A stretch of DNA of 64,000 nucleotides from an uncultured Eubacteriales bacterium. GTDB lineage: Bacteria; Bacillota; Clostridia; Tissierellales; Peptoniphilaceae. The position numbers were made by a program, and so were the translations under genes. A model generated the notes under the pieces. The model ran no database searches. It had not been told where the DNA came from and saw nothing but the letters and a program-made list of their open reading frames with translations. The stretch is from assembly GCA_900540185.1 (NCBI GenBank), contig UQFH01000003.1, forward strand, positions 92,785-156,784, in the 5' to 3' direction. Of the stretch, positions 34,290 through 42,446 are shown piece after piece; position 1 is the first letter of the stretch, and each line of letters starts with the position of its first letter.

Positions 34290-35396
34290 ATGAAAAAAAT
34301 AATGGTTTTGTTATTTGCTATTATTTTAATCCTACAAGGATGCGATAAAAAGACAAATGAAAATATAAATGATGAAACCGAGTCTTCAAAACCTGAGAGC
34401 GAAGAAATGGTTGACACTTCAAAGGACAAGTACGGAAGAGAGTACGAAGATGGAAATATTGTCATAAGAAGCGATGAGCTTAGAGATATGACGATTGACT
34501 TTTTCACTTGGTTTTCCGTAGGCGACCCGAAAATGCTCGACTGTTTGTATCTCGACGAAGCGAAAAAGGAAGGTTTTAAAAATCTGCTTTCGACCGATGA
34601 GGGCAAAAGAATCGTTACTACAGTTGCAAATTCTGTGGATTTTTCGTCGGACGGCATTCCTGATGCTGTATTTTTAAAAGCGGAACTCGACAAGGACGGC
34701 AATTGTTTCAAAAATGAGATGCGCACGGGCATAACGCTTAACGGTCCGTGTTATTCAAATTTTATTAATGTTTTGAAGGCGAAAAATGACGAGCCTTTCA
34801 CAGACTTTAAAGAGTTCAGCGACTATTTGGATCGTTTTGTAGAATTTTATCCTACAAAAAATGTGGAAGTTGACGCGCTTGATTATTGTTATTATGAGGG
34901 AAAACCTCTTATCATGGGCGATAAGTTTCTTGAATATTTCGGGATTTTTAGAGATGTGAACGAATCTACAAAAACTCCGCTCGATTTGGTGAAAAACGGA
35001 TTTTTAAAATCTGTAGAGCCCGATGCGGAAATGGAGGCAATTTTAAAACCGCTTTCAAAGTCCGAATATGTCAAAACATATGACTTATTAAAAGAAGCAA
35101 AGGTGAACAAAAATTGGGACTTCGACCCGAATCCGACTATGAAGGATTTATTCCAAAGGCCGGACGAGGTTAGGGCGAAGTTTCTGTCCGATATGAGAAA
35201 GCTTCCGAATCCTCTTATAAAGACTTATGAAGAGGACGGAAAGAAAAAGACACTTGTAATTTATTACTATGAAGATTTATTTGCTCCTGGAGCAACGGGT
35301 GTAATTATCGAAGATTTCTTTATTATGGACAGTATTGAAAATTTTTCCGGGGTTGTTTTTGAAAATATAGTTTCAAACACTCTGGCAAAACAGTAA
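34290..35396 (+). CDS. Lipoprotein of unknown function
   Basis: 368 residues behind GAGGTGAG. Lipobox LQGC (Cys about 16), then an acidic linker (about 20-55, rich in Glu, Asn, Asp) and a soluble domain. Visible blocks include RSDELRDMTIDFFTWFSVGDPKMLDCLYL (about 67-95) and KTYEEDGKKKTLVIYYYEDLF (about 312-332). I recognise no family. It sits 8 bases after the glucosaminidase-like gene and may act with it on the outer face of the membrane. Confidence 0.7.
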   Translation: MKKIMVLLFAIILILQGCDKKTNENINDETESSKPESEEMVDTSKDKYGREYEDGNIVIRSDELRDMTIDFFTWFSVGDPKMLDCLYLDEAKKEGFKNLLSTDEGKRIVTTVANSVDFSSDGIPDAVFLKAELDKDGNCFKNEMRTGITLNGPCYSNFINVLKAKNDEPFTDFKEFSDYLDRFVEFYPTKNVEVDALDYCYYEGKPLIMGDKFLEYFGIFRDVNESTKTPLDLVKNGFLKSVEPDAEMEAILKPLSKSEYVKTYDLLKEAKVNKNWDFDPNPTMKDLFQRPDEVRAKFLSDMRKLPNPLIKTYEEDGKKKTLVIYYYEDLFAPGATGVIIEDFFIMDSIENFSGVVFENIVSNTLAKQ

Positions 35397-35414
35397 AATG
35401 ATAAACACAGAAAC

Positions 35415-35440
35415 GAAGCCGTTCTTTTGAGAGCGGCTTC
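35415..35440 (+). terminator. Hairpin after the lipoprotein gene
   Basis: GAAGCCG (35415-35421) / CGGCTTC (35434-35440). No T-run follows, so it is at best a weak terminator; the next promoter starts six bases later. Confidence 0.45.
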
Positions 35441-35445
35441 TGCTA

Positions 35446-35474
35446 TTGAAAGGTTAATAATGATTTGATATAAT
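35446..35474 (+). promoter_or_regulatory. Promoter of the lipid kinase-marR unit
   Basis: TTGAAA (35446-35451), 17-base spacer, TATAAT (35469-35474). Confidence 0.75.
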
Positions 35475-35494
35475 TAAAGTTAGAGGTGAATTTT

Positions 35495-36379
35495 TTGCAT
35501 ATAAGATTTATTTATAATCCTAAGAGCGGCAGAGAGAGGTCGCAGGAGAAGGTTTCAAATATTATAAAGTATCTTTTTGAAGACGGGCACGAGGTTAGTA
35601 TGCGTTTTACGAAACAAGCTTACGATGCGACGGAATTTGCAATTGAGGCGGAAAAGGACAAAGTCGACAGGCTTGTTGTCGTTGGTGGAGACGGCACTGT
35701 AAATGAAGTTGTTTGCGGCCTTCAAAAGAGCGATTCGAAAATTCCCGTCATGATTATGCCGGGCGGTACGACTAACGATTTTGCCGTTTATATGGGTCTA
35801 CAAAAAGATGATTGGGATACATATAAAACAATTGTGAGCGGTCGTATCGAAAGTGTTGATTGCGGAAAGGTTGCGGGCAAATATTTTATGAATGTTGGAG
35901 CATGCGGAATTTTGACTGACGTTGCACACAATACTCCGGTCGGGCTTAAGTCCGCATTCGGAAGAGCGGCATATGTAATGAAAGCCCTGACCGAGCTTAC
36001 ACCTGAAAATTTAAAGCCGATAAAGATGAATATTGAATCGGAGGAAGTGTCGGGCGAGTATATTTCTTATATGGCGCTTGTCGCAAATTCAAAGTCGGTC
36101 GGCGGTTTTCAAAAGATGGCACCGCTTGCAAGTGTGAACGATGGACTTCTTGATGTTTTGGTGGTTCGCGATATGCCGCTTTCCGATTTGGTGACTGTCT
36201 TTATGAAAATAAAGGCGGGGGAACATGTAAAACATCCGAATGTTATGTATTTTAAAACAAAGAAGATAAGTTTTTCATCTCCGGAAGAAGAGGTCGAACT
36301 TGATGTTGACGGTGAATTTTTCGGAACGCTCCCTGCAACTTTTGAAGTGGTTTACCAAGCGATTAATTTGTTGGTGTAG
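35495..36379 (+). CDS. Diacylglycerol kinase family lipid kinase (YegS/DgkB-like)
   Basis: 294 residues from TTG at 35495, six bases after GAGGTG; the GTG at 35486 overlaps that ribosome site. The catalytic domain shows FIYNPKSGRERS (about 4-15), VVVGGDGTVNEVVCGL (about 62-77; the GGDGT nucleotide motif), and MPGGTTNDFAVYMGL (about 92). The C-terminal beta-sandwich holds the D-G-L-L-D-V-L-V-V block (about 215) and VELDVDGEFFGTLP (about 270). Members phosphorylate diacylglycerol or related lipids at the membrane. MarR follows two bases after its stop. Confidence 0.9.
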   Translation: MHIRFIYNPKSGRERSQEKVSNIIKYLFEDGHEVSMRFTKQAYDATEFAIEAEKDKVDRLVVVGGDGTVNEVVCGLQKSDSKIPVMIMPGGTTNDFAVYMGLQKDDWDTYKTIVSGRIESVDCGKVAGKYFMNVGACGILTDVAHNTPVGLKSAFGRAAYVMKALTELTPENLKPIKMNIESEEVSGEYISYMALVANSKSVGGFQKMAPLASVNDGLLDVLVVRDMPLSDLVTVFMKIKAGEHVKHPNVMYFKTKKISFSSPEEEVELDVDGEFFGTLPATFEVVYQAINLLV

Positions 36380-36381
36380 TT

Positions 36382-36828
36382 ATGGATAAATTGATTGAAA
36401 TAATTGAAAGAGATTTAAGAATGTCCGACTTTATTATACGAAAAAAAGGTCGTACAATTCTGAAAGATTATGATATTTCTCCCGCACAATTCAGAACTTT
36501 ACAAGTTATTATAAATCACAACGATGAGATGAATCTGAGCGAACTTTCGGAAAAAATGGATATGGCGTGCTCGACTGTGACAGAGTCCCTTAAAAGGATG
36601 GAGAAACTCGAACTTGTCAAACGCGAAAAAGATGAAAATGATGCAAGATATATAAAAATCAGCGCTCTTCCGAAAGGGCATGAAATAATAAATGAAGTAA
36701 TAAATATAAGGCGCGAATACCTTCAAAAAGTGCTCGGAGCCCTCACAAAAGAAGAACACGAAAGCCTTGCAAACAATCTTGAAAAACTTGTCAGTGAACT
36801 TCAAAAAACTAAATCTGATTTTATGTAG
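36382..36828 (+). CDS. MarR family transcriptional regulator
   Basis: 148 residues. A winged helix lies at about 30-110: ISPAQFRTLQVIINHNDEMN, LSELSEKMDMACSTVTESLKRMEKLELVKRE (recognition helix) and the wing DENDARYIKISALPKG, with the D-x-R motif typical of MarR. Helices at both ends form the dimer. Ligand and targets unknown; the palindrome at 32049 is a candidate site by shape only. It shares the mRNA of the lipid kinase and ends at a strong terminator. Confidence 0.9.
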   Translation: MDKLIEIIERDLRMSDFIIRKKGRTILKDYDISPAQFRTLQVIINHNDEMNLSELSEKMDMACSTVTESLKRMEKLELVKREKDENDARYIKISALPKGHEIINEVINIRREYLQKVLGALTKEEHESLANNLEKLVSELQKTKSDFM

Positions 36829-36858
36829 AATCCCTCAATCGAGGGATTTTTTATTTTT
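36829..36858. terminator. Two-way terminator after marR
   Basis: AATCCCTC (36829-36836), AATC loop, GAGGGATT (36841-36848), then TTTTTATTTTT; it can also serve the convergent lipoprotein gene. Confidence 0.85.
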
Positions 36859-36860
36859 AT

Positions 36861-37547
36861 TTATTTGTCCATCCTTATAACTTCTTCATCCGCCATAATG
36901 TCGTCGAGGAAGTTTTGGAATGTGTATTTCTTGTCTTCTTTTGTCGGATATTTTTTATTATAATCCTTTAAAAGACTGTCCACAGCAAAGGTTTCGGCAA
37001 TGTCTTTTCGGTAGCTTTCGACATATTGCTCCATAGTCCATCCTGTCTTTTTCATAACCGCTTCCGCTTTTTTTGTTTCGTATTCGTCGGCATCAATAGT
37101 TTCCTTGAGTTTTTGAAGCGCTGCATTTATGTCGTCTTCGCTTGGATATAGACCGTTTTTCTTAGCATATGAAATTGCACATGCTTTTTGAATCATATTT
37201 TCGAGAACCGCTTCTCTTTCTTTCTTTTCGGTTTCTTCGTCCGGCATTTTTTCCCTTCCGATATTTCGGGACTCGATAACAAAGTCAACGTCGGATTTTA
37301 AAACTTCTTCGTCGCCGACTGTCGCAAGCACGATTTTTTTGTCCGGATTTTCTTCGTTTTCTTTTTGAATCACTTTATATTTTTTTATGATTTCAAGAGC
37401 ACTGTTTTTAAAATCTTCTTCATTTTTCTTTTGCGAAGCTTCGTCTTGTTCTTTTTTTGAATCGATGGTCGTTTTTTTCTTTTTACAACCCGCAAAGCCG
37501 AAGGCAAGTGCGATTGCGATTAAGATTAATAAAATTCTGTTCTTCAT
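36861..37547 (-). CDS. SurA-N-like lipoprotein
   Basis: 228 residues. Lipobox FAGC (Cys about 21) followed by a Lys-rich linker. From about 70 it reads like a SurA/PrsA N-terminal chaperone domain: IVLATVGDEEVLKSDVDFVIE, then EREAVLENMIQKACAISYAKKNGLYPSEDDINAALQ and TGWTMEQYVESYRKDIAE, the usual series of helices. The parvulin isomerase domain that PrsA would have is absent. It probably helps fold exported proteins or holds a partner. Single-gene unit with its own promoter. Confidence 0.8.
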   Translation of the reverse strand: MKNRILLILIAIALAFGFAGCKKKKTTIDSKKEQDEASQKKNEEDFKNSALEIIKKYKVIQKENEENPDKKIVLATVGDEEVLKSDVDFVIESRNIGREKMPDEETEKKEREAVLENMIQKACAISYAKKNGLYPSEDDINAALQKLKETIDADEYETKKAEAVMKKTGWTMEQYVESYRKDIAETFAVDSLLKDYNKKYPTKEDKKYTFQNFLDDIMADEEVIRMDK

Positions 37548-37575
37548 ACATATCTCCTTTTTGTAAATTATATAA

Positions 37576-37603
37576 ATTATATCATATGCCGTATTTTTTG
37601 TAA
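37576..37603 (-). promoter_or_regulatory. Promoter of the SurA-N-like gene
   Basis: Minus strand TTACAA (37603-37598), 16-base spacer ending TGA, TATAAT (37581-37576). Confidence 0.6.
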
Positions 37604-37605
37604 AT

Positions 37606-37634
37606 TAAAAAGGAATGAAGCGAGGCTCCATTCC
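37606..37634 (-). terminator. Terminator after the 217-residue hypothetical gene
   Basis: A 10-base stem (37612-37621 with 37625-37634) with a three-base loop and TTTTT on the minus strand. Confidence 0.8.
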
Positions 37635-37643
37635 ATAATTGGT

Positions 37644-38297
37644 TTAGAAATAATTGTTTAAATTGTCTCCGAGACCTCCGAAGTCGGCGAAGCAGTACAT
37701 CGTCGCAACGCGCAGGTCTTGTTCTCTCTTTATAATGTCGTAGATTCTTACAGGTTCTTTTGCATTTATCTTAAATATAAATTCGTTATTGTAGTTCATC
37801 TCTTCCTTTGCGTCCATCCAACTGAATGCAATAGTACCGCAAGCTCGGCAATAGCCTTCTCTGAAGCCGTCGCTTACTTTGAAAGTGACTTTCTTTAAGT
37901 GCGAGTTTAAAAGTCTGTCGAGTTCATAGTATGTGCTTATCGGTTCAAGGTCGAGTTTTTTTATCAGTCTCGTAATTGTCTTTTCAGCAGGATCGGTGTC
38001 GTAATAAATATTCATTAAGTTTGTGGAGTGAATGTAGTCGTTGTAAGACTCTTCATCTCCGACATACTGGTTTGAAAACTTGTCTACAACTTCCATAACG
38101 TCCATGAATCCTTCTAAAAATTCAGGTTTTACATTTTCCTTTTTCAAATCTTCCAAAGTTTCCTCGAGAGTTTTCTTAATAACTGTAAATGTTATGTGAG
38201 GAAACATAAAAAGTCTTTCTTCCAATATTTTAATTTTTTCTTCGTTTGTTAAATCGGGTAAGTTTAAATTTCTCCTATTTTCCCAGCTTATACTCAT
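37644..38297 (-). CDS. Hypothetical cytosolic protein
   Basis: 217 residues behind AAAGGAG. No signal, no membrane span, no recognised family. It is acidic and helical in the first 140 residues (LTNEEKIKILEERLFMFPH; TLEETLEDLKKENVKPEFLEG), and contains one CRAC motif (GYCRACGTIAFSWMD, about 147-161), possibly a metal or redox site. The last residues (FADFGGLGDNLNNYF) are aromatic and Asn-rich. It follows folT after a terminator and no clear promoter of its own was seen, so it may depend on read-through. Confidence 0.6.
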   Translation of the reverse strand: MSISWENRRNLNLPDLTNEEKIKILEERLFMFPHITFTVIKKTLEETLEDLKKENVKPEFLEGFMDVMEVVDKFSNQYVGDEESYNDYIHSTNLMNIYYDTDPAEKTITRLIKKLDLEPISTYYELDRLLNSHLKKVTFKVSDGFREGYCRACGTIAFSWMDAKEEMNYNNEFIFKINAKEPVRIYDIIKREQDLRVATMYCFADFGGLGDNLNNYF

Positions 38298-38314
38298 AAT
38301 TTCTCCTTTATATT

Positions 38315-38343
38315 AAAAATACGGTGTGACGTTTGCCACACCG
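38315..38343 (-). terminator. Terminator after folT
   Basis: CGGTGTG (38322-38328) pairs with CACACCG (38337-38343); ATTTTT follows on the minus strand. Confidence 0.8.
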
Positions 38344-38351
38344 CAAAACTG

Positions 38352-39353
38352 TTATTTTTGAGGGATGGCAAAATCAGTTTTTTCTATTGATTTAAAATCA
38401 ACTTGTTTGTTTACAACTTTCCATGTTGAAACAAATATGAATGCGTACAAAGGAATTGACCAAATTTGTTTTGAGAATGCTTTTAGAACTCTTTCCCAAA
38501 AGTTGAAGCCATAAAACAGTTTCATAAAATATGGAACCATAATAACGCTTGTTAAAGTTTGTCCGACAAATATTCCGATTAGAACTTTGACAAAGCTGTG
38601 TTTATTTTTAGGGTCATTTCCAAACATTCTTAGGACCAAAACCGGAATAGTTCCCGTTAGGGCGGACGTAAGAGTGAATGCTAAATTAAATCCGTTTCCA
38701 GACGGTCTTACAAGAAATCCTAAAAGGTCGCTTACAAGTCCGATAATAAAACCGTAAACAGGACCGAGTGCGAGGCCGCCATATATTATTGGGAAACCTC
38801 CGAAAGAAATAGGGCCGACTCTAAGTGTGTTTAAAACTACCGACAATGCGACAAACATCGCCAGATACGAAAGCGTTCTTGCAGAAAAATAATTCTTTTC
38901 AACTCTTTCTTCATTTGCAGTTGTGCTTTTTACCTTCAGATAAATATATCTGCCGATAATAGCCAAAACAATTGCAGATATAAAAAGTAAAAACTTGTAC
39001 TTGTCCAGGTTCGCAATTGAGCTATTGAAAGTTTTCAATTTGAGAGCCGCCTGTTCTTCTGCGGCAGCTTTTCCAAAAGTTTCGATTGCTTTTTTTGAAG
39101 CTTTAAATGAAGGAGCGGCTTTGTAGTTTACTTTGTAAATAATTGCTCCTAAAAAGGCGAGTGCCGATGTAAGCCCTCCGAACGCTGCGCCGTTTAAAGC
39201 TCCCGAAAGAGCAGTAAGAATAAGTGCTGACGATATTCCAATCCAAAATGAATCTTTCAGATTCGAAATACTGTAGAACGTAAATATTCCAAGTACAATA
39301 GCTGTGACAATATTTGTCCAGCCAAGCTCATAGTAATACTTTTTGTTTTTCAT
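38352..39353 (-). CDS. folT: Folate ECF transporter substrate-binding protein with N-terminal membrane extension
   Basis: 333 residues, about twice the usual S component. The C-terminal part (about 160-325) is a FolT-like S component: YLAMFVALSVVLNTLRVGPISFGGFPIIYGGLALGP, then GLVSDLLGFLVRPSG and a long FTLTSALTGTIPVL segment. S components bind the vitamin and dock on EcfAAT. The first 145 residues add about three membrane segments (about 10-30, 38-75, 118-140) and a polar stretch (KASKKAIETFGKAAAEEQAA) that I do not recognise. The THF riboswitch in the leader supports the folate assignment. Confidence 0.85.
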   Translation of the reverse strand: MKNKKYYYELGWTNIVTAIVLGIFTFYSISNLKDSFWIGISSALILTALSGALNGAAFGGLTSALAFLGAIIYKVNYKAAPSFKASKKAIETFGKAAAEEQAALKLKTFNSSIANLDKYKFLLFISAIVLAIIGRYIYLKVKSTTANEERVEKNYFSARTLSYLAMFVALSVVLNTLRVGPISFGGFPIIYGGLALGPVYGFIIGLVSDLLGFLVRPSGNGFNLAFTLTSALTGTIPVLVLRMFGNDPKNKHSFVKVLIGIFVGQTLTSVIMVPYFMKLFYGFNFWERVLKAFSKQIWSIPLYAFIFVSTWKVVNKQVDFKSIEKTDFAIPQK

Positions 39354-39402
39354 ATAAATACCTCCTCTATAATGTATAACAGTAAGAAGGAGCTATTAAA
39401 AA

Positions 39403-39492
39403 ATAGCGGACGCGAATGATCTACCGCGGAATCCCTTCGTTTTGAGACGACGTCCCATTCTCAAACACTTAACGCAAGATCACCTACTCTGT
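39403..39492 (-). promoter_or_regulatory. THF (tetrahydrofolate) riboswitch
   Basis: On the minus strand the leader carries the THF aptamer blocks: AGAGTAGGTGATC, GCGTTAAGTG, GAATGGGACGTCGTC, ACGAAGGGATTCCGCGG and GATCATTCGCGTCCGC, in the right order and spacing. After it, GCTATTTTTTAATAGC can form a hairpin that competes with the 3' side of P1, and CTCCT further on can pair with the AGGAG ribosome site (near 39361). That suggests control of translation of folT, off when folate is plentiful. Confidence 0.92.
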
Positions 39493-39501
39493 TATATCTA
39501 T

Positions 39502-39530
39502 ATTATATCAAATTTGAACAAACTTTTCAA
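39502..39530 (-). promoter_or_regulatory. Promoter of folT
   Basis: Minus strand TTGAAA (39530-39525), 17-base spacer, TATAAT (39507-39502), directly upstream of the THF aptamer. Confidence 0.8.
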
Positions 39531-39610
39531 GCAAATACTTTTAAGTTCAGTTAAGGTTTATGTTATAGAATTATTATAAGCTTTACAAAGTATAGCTGAA
39601 TTTACATTAG

Positions 39611-39639
39611 TTGAATTAATAATGTTTTTATAGTATAAT
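39611..39639 (+). promoter_or_regulatory. Promoter of the ftsEX operon
   Basis: TTGAAT (39611-39616), 17-base spacer, TATAAT (39634-39639). Confidence 0.75.
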
Positions 39640-39717
39640 AATTTTTAGATTTGTATTATTTATAATTTTAGATTTTTAAAATATGTTGATTTAATTTCAA
39701 CTGGAAAGGTTTATGTA

Positions 39718-40401
39718 ATGATAGAATTAAAGAATGTTACAATGGAATATGACCCGCCGAAAAAAGCTCTCGACAATGTCAGTGTTAAGATTGAAAAAGG
39801 AGAGTTTGTTTATTTGATGGGACATTCCGGAGCGGGTAAATCGACTTTGACTCGCCTTCTTTTAAAAGAGATTGAGCCGAAGTCCGGGAAAATTTATTTG
39901 AACGGAAAAGATATAACCTATGTTTCGGATAGAAAAGTTCCATACATCAGAAGATATATAGGAACGGTTTTTCAAGATTTTAGAATTCTTGAAAAGAAAA
40001 CCGTTTATGAAAATGTAGCTTTTGCGCTTGAGATTTTGGGCGTGAGAGGAAAAGAAATTAGAAGAAGGGTGCCGATCATTCTTTCACTTGTCGGTCTTAC
40101 CGAAAAAGCAAAGAGTTTTCCAAACGAACTTTCCGGGGGAGAAAAACAAAGAGTTGCAATTGCAAGAGCGATTATAAATGAACCGCCTGTTTTAATTGCG
40201 GACGAACCGACGGGAAACCTTGACCTTGAAACAAGCTTCGGCATTATGCAAGTTTTAGAAGATATCAATAACCGCGGCACGACTATTCTTATGGCGACCC
40301 ACGCGATGGATATAGTTAAGGCAATTCCAAGAAGAATCATAAGACTCGATCACGGTCATCTTGTCACAAGCGAAGAGTTGGAGGACGACTATGAAGCTTA
40401 G
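39718..40401 (+). CDS. ftsE: Cell-division ATP-binding protein FtsE
   Basis: 227 residues, exactly the family size. Walker A GHSGAGKST (about 35), Q-loop VFQDFRIL (the FtsE form with Phe-Gln-Asp), signature LSGGEKQRVAIAR, Walker B VLIADEPTGNLD, and switch His in MATHAMD. FtsE drives FtsX, which signals through the membrane to a peptidoglycan hydrolase. GGAAAGG precedes the ATG. The ftsX start lies ten bases inside its 3' end. Confidence 0.96.
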   Translation: MIELKNVTMEYDPPKKALDNVSVKIEKGEFVYLMGHSGAGKSTLTRLLLKEIEPKSGKIYLNGKDITYVSDRKVPYIRRYIGTVFQDFRILEKKTVYENVAFALEILGVRGKEIRRRVPIILSLVGLTEKAKSFPNELSGGEKQRVAIARAIINEPPVLIADEPTGNLDLETSFGIMQVLEDINNRGTTILMATHAMDIVKAIPRRIIRLDHGHLVTSEELEDDYEA

Positions 40402-41290
40402 GGTATTTAAAAATATTATAAAACAAGGGTTTCAAGGAGTTTGGAGAAACCGAGGCATGAGTGGCGTGAGTATTCTTTCCATAGGAATCGTTCTTATGAT
40501 TTTGGGACTTGTGCTGATTTTAGCGCTATCGGTAAATAAGCTTGCAACGGATACAAATAAAATGATTGACCAAATAGACGTTTTTATTTCGGACGATTTA
40601 AATGTCGAAGAGATAAAAGCCCTTTCGGACAGGATTGTTTCAATAGGCGGCATAAAGAGCATAAAGTTTAAGAGTAGAGATGAAGGACTTAAGGAACTCA
40701 AGGCTTCATGGGAAGACAATGCATGGCTTTTGGACGGATATGACGACAAAAATCCACTTCCGAACAGCTTTGTCGTGAGAATAAACGACATCAACGATGC
40801 AAGAACAATAACAAAGAGAATCGGTGACATCGACGGCGTTATTTTAGTAAATTTCTTTGCGGATGAAATCGATCAAATGCTTAAAATTTCGAGATATATA
40901 AAAATCGGCGGACTTGCCGTAGTTGTATTTTTAACTATAATTTCCGTTTTTTTGATTTCCAACACAATCAAACTTGCTGTAAATTCAAGACAGGAAGAAA
41001 TCAGCATTATGAAGTGGGTTGGAGCAACAAACGGATATATAAAAGGACCGTTCTTTATCGAAGGGATTCTTTTGGGACTCATTGCCTCGGTCATTGCGGC
41101 GGGGATTATGTGTCTTCTATATAAATATTTCTACACTGCCGGCACTGTCGACATAAGTCCGATGCTTTTGAGTGCACTTGTAAAACCGGAACTCATATAT
41201 CAAGATTTGTTTGTAATATTTATTACTCTCGGAGTCGGAATCGGGGCGCTCGGAAGTTTGATTTCTCTCAAAAAGTTTTTGAAAGTGTAG
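40391..41290 (+). CDS. ftsX: Cell-division membrane protein FtsX
   Basis: 299 residues from the ATG at 40391, which overlaps the ftsE stop; the GAGGAC site suits it better than the longer frame from 40361. Four membrane segments (about 24-48, 172-196, 222-245, 268-292) with the large extracellular loop (about 50-170) between the first two, the part that binds the hydrolase partner. Family marks: NIIKQGFQGVWRNRGMSGVSI at the start and SRQEEISIMKWVGATNGYIKGPF (about 205-228). Confidence 0.95.
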   Translation: MKLRVFKNIIKQGFQGVWRNRGMSGVSILSIGIVLMILGLVLILALSVNKLATDTNKMIDQIDVFISDDLNVEEIKALSDRIVSIGGIKSIKFKSRDEGLKELKASWEDNAWLLDGYDDKNPLPNSFVVRINDINDARTITKRIGDIDGVILVNFFADEIDQMLKISRYIKIGGLAVVVFLTIISVFLISNTIKLAVNSRQEEISIMKWVGATNGYIKGPFFIEGILLGLIASVIAAGIMCLLYKYFYTAGTVDISPMLLSALVKPELIYQDLFVIFITLGVGIGALGSLISLKKFLKV

Positions 41291-41297
41291 GGGTTTT

Positions 41298-42446
41298 ATG
41301 AAAAGATTAATCGCTTTTTTACTTGTAATACTTATGGTCTTCGGAACGATAACAACTTCCGCAATAACCGAAAAGGAATACAGAGAGAAAAGAGAACGAC
41401 TTAAAAATAAAATTAAGGAAAACAATGACAAGAACAAAGAAGCGGAAAGCATAATCGGAGTCGAAGAGAAAAATATTAAAAGCTTGGATGCCGAAATCCG
41501 AAACAAGCAATCTGAGATCGACATTCTTTCAAATGATATTTCGGTTTCAGAAGGCAATATAAATGCGGCACAGGAAGAAATAGACGCGATGAATAAAAGA
41601 ATCGCGGAAAAGGAAGAACTTTTCACAAAGAGAATTCGCGCTATGTATATGCGAGGAAATGTCGGATACTTGAGCGTGCTTTTAAATTCGAAAAACATCC
41701 ACGACTATCTTTCAAACCAAAGTCTTGTGCAACTTCTTTTGAAACAGGACCAAGATTTAATCAAATATATCTCGGATGGAAAAGAAGAAGTTGAAGTTAA
41801 AAAGGCTGAGATTGAAAAAGAGGTAGAGGGCTTAAATCAAAAGAAAGACGCAATAGAAGTTGCAAAACAGGAGCAACAAAAAATCCTGAATCAAAAGAGC
41901 AACTATATTATAAGTTTGAGACAATCGGTCAAACAACGTGAAAAGGAAAATGAGGAGTTTGAAAGGGACTCAAAGAAGCTCGAGTCTGAAATTCAAGCCG
42001 CTTGGAGAAAATACAGCGCACAGATGCAAACGGTAAAATATACCGGAGGTAAGGTAGGATGGCCGCTCGCATCATACGCAAGAATCAGTTCCGGCTATGG
42101 ATACAGAGGCGACCCGATAAGAGGACATGTCGCATTCCACTCGGGTATCGACATACCGGCACCGATGGGCACGAGTGTGCTTGCCGGTGAATCCGGGGTT
42201 GTCATCTATGCCGGATGGATGGGAAGCTATGGAAACCTCGTTGTCATTCAACACTCCGGAGCACTTTCGACGGCATATGGACACAACAGCGCGATAACTG
42301 TGCGAGTAGGACAAGTTGTTCAAAAGGGACAGGTTATTGCGAAAGTCGGTTCTACCGGACGTTCAACCGGTCCGCACTGTCACTATGAAGTAAGAATTAA
42401 CGGAAGAGCTGTAAATCCGCTCGGATATGTAGGAAGGAGCAGTTAA
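41298..42446 (+). CDS. M23 peptidoglycan endopeptidase with coiled coil (EnvC/PcsB-type FtsEX partner)
   Basis: 382 residues. Signal peptide about 1-25 (cut near TTSA), then a long coiled coil (about 28-250; KEYREKRERLKNKIKENND and on) and a LytM/M23 domain (about 265-375). Zinc ligands are intact: HSGIDI (His about 281, Asp about 285) and GPHCHYEV (HxH, about 359). Having the metal residues, it should be an active hydrolase rather than an inactive EnvC activator. Located 8 bases after ftsX, it is the expected FtsX-controlled enzyme; the coiled coil would contact the FtsX loop. TAATG overlap with ctpA. Confidence 0.92.
   Translation: MKRLIAFLLVILMVFGTITTSAITEKEYREKRERLKNKIKENNDKNKEAESIIGVEEKNIKSLDAEIRNKQSEIDILSNDISVSEGNINAAQEEIDAMNKRIAEKEELFTKRIRAMYMRGNVGYLSVLLNSKNIHDYLSNQSLVQLLLKQDQDLIKYISDGKEEVEVKKAEIEKEVEGLNQKKDAIEVAKQEQQKILNQKSNYIISLRQSVKQREKENEEFERDSKKLESEIQAAWRKYSAQMQTVKYTGGKVGWPLASYARISSGYGYRGDPIRGHVAFHSGIDIPAPMGTSVLAGESGVVIYAGWMGSYGNLVVIQHSGALSTAYGHNSAITVRVGQVVQKGQVIAKVGSTGRSTGPHCHYEVRINGRAVNPLGYVGRSS

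Larger units (their letters stand above)
39354..39717. other. Divergent regulatory region between folT and ftsE
   Basis: No gene. It holds the THF riboswitch with its promoter (minus strand) and, from about 39590, an AT-rich stretch with the ftsE promoter. The ftsE leader after the promoter is about 75 bases and shows no recognised structure. Confidence 0.85.

Noticed and set aside
41117..41698. 193-residue minus-strand frame across ftsX and the M23 gene
   Set aside because: Antisense shadow crossing two well-supported genes; no start signal.
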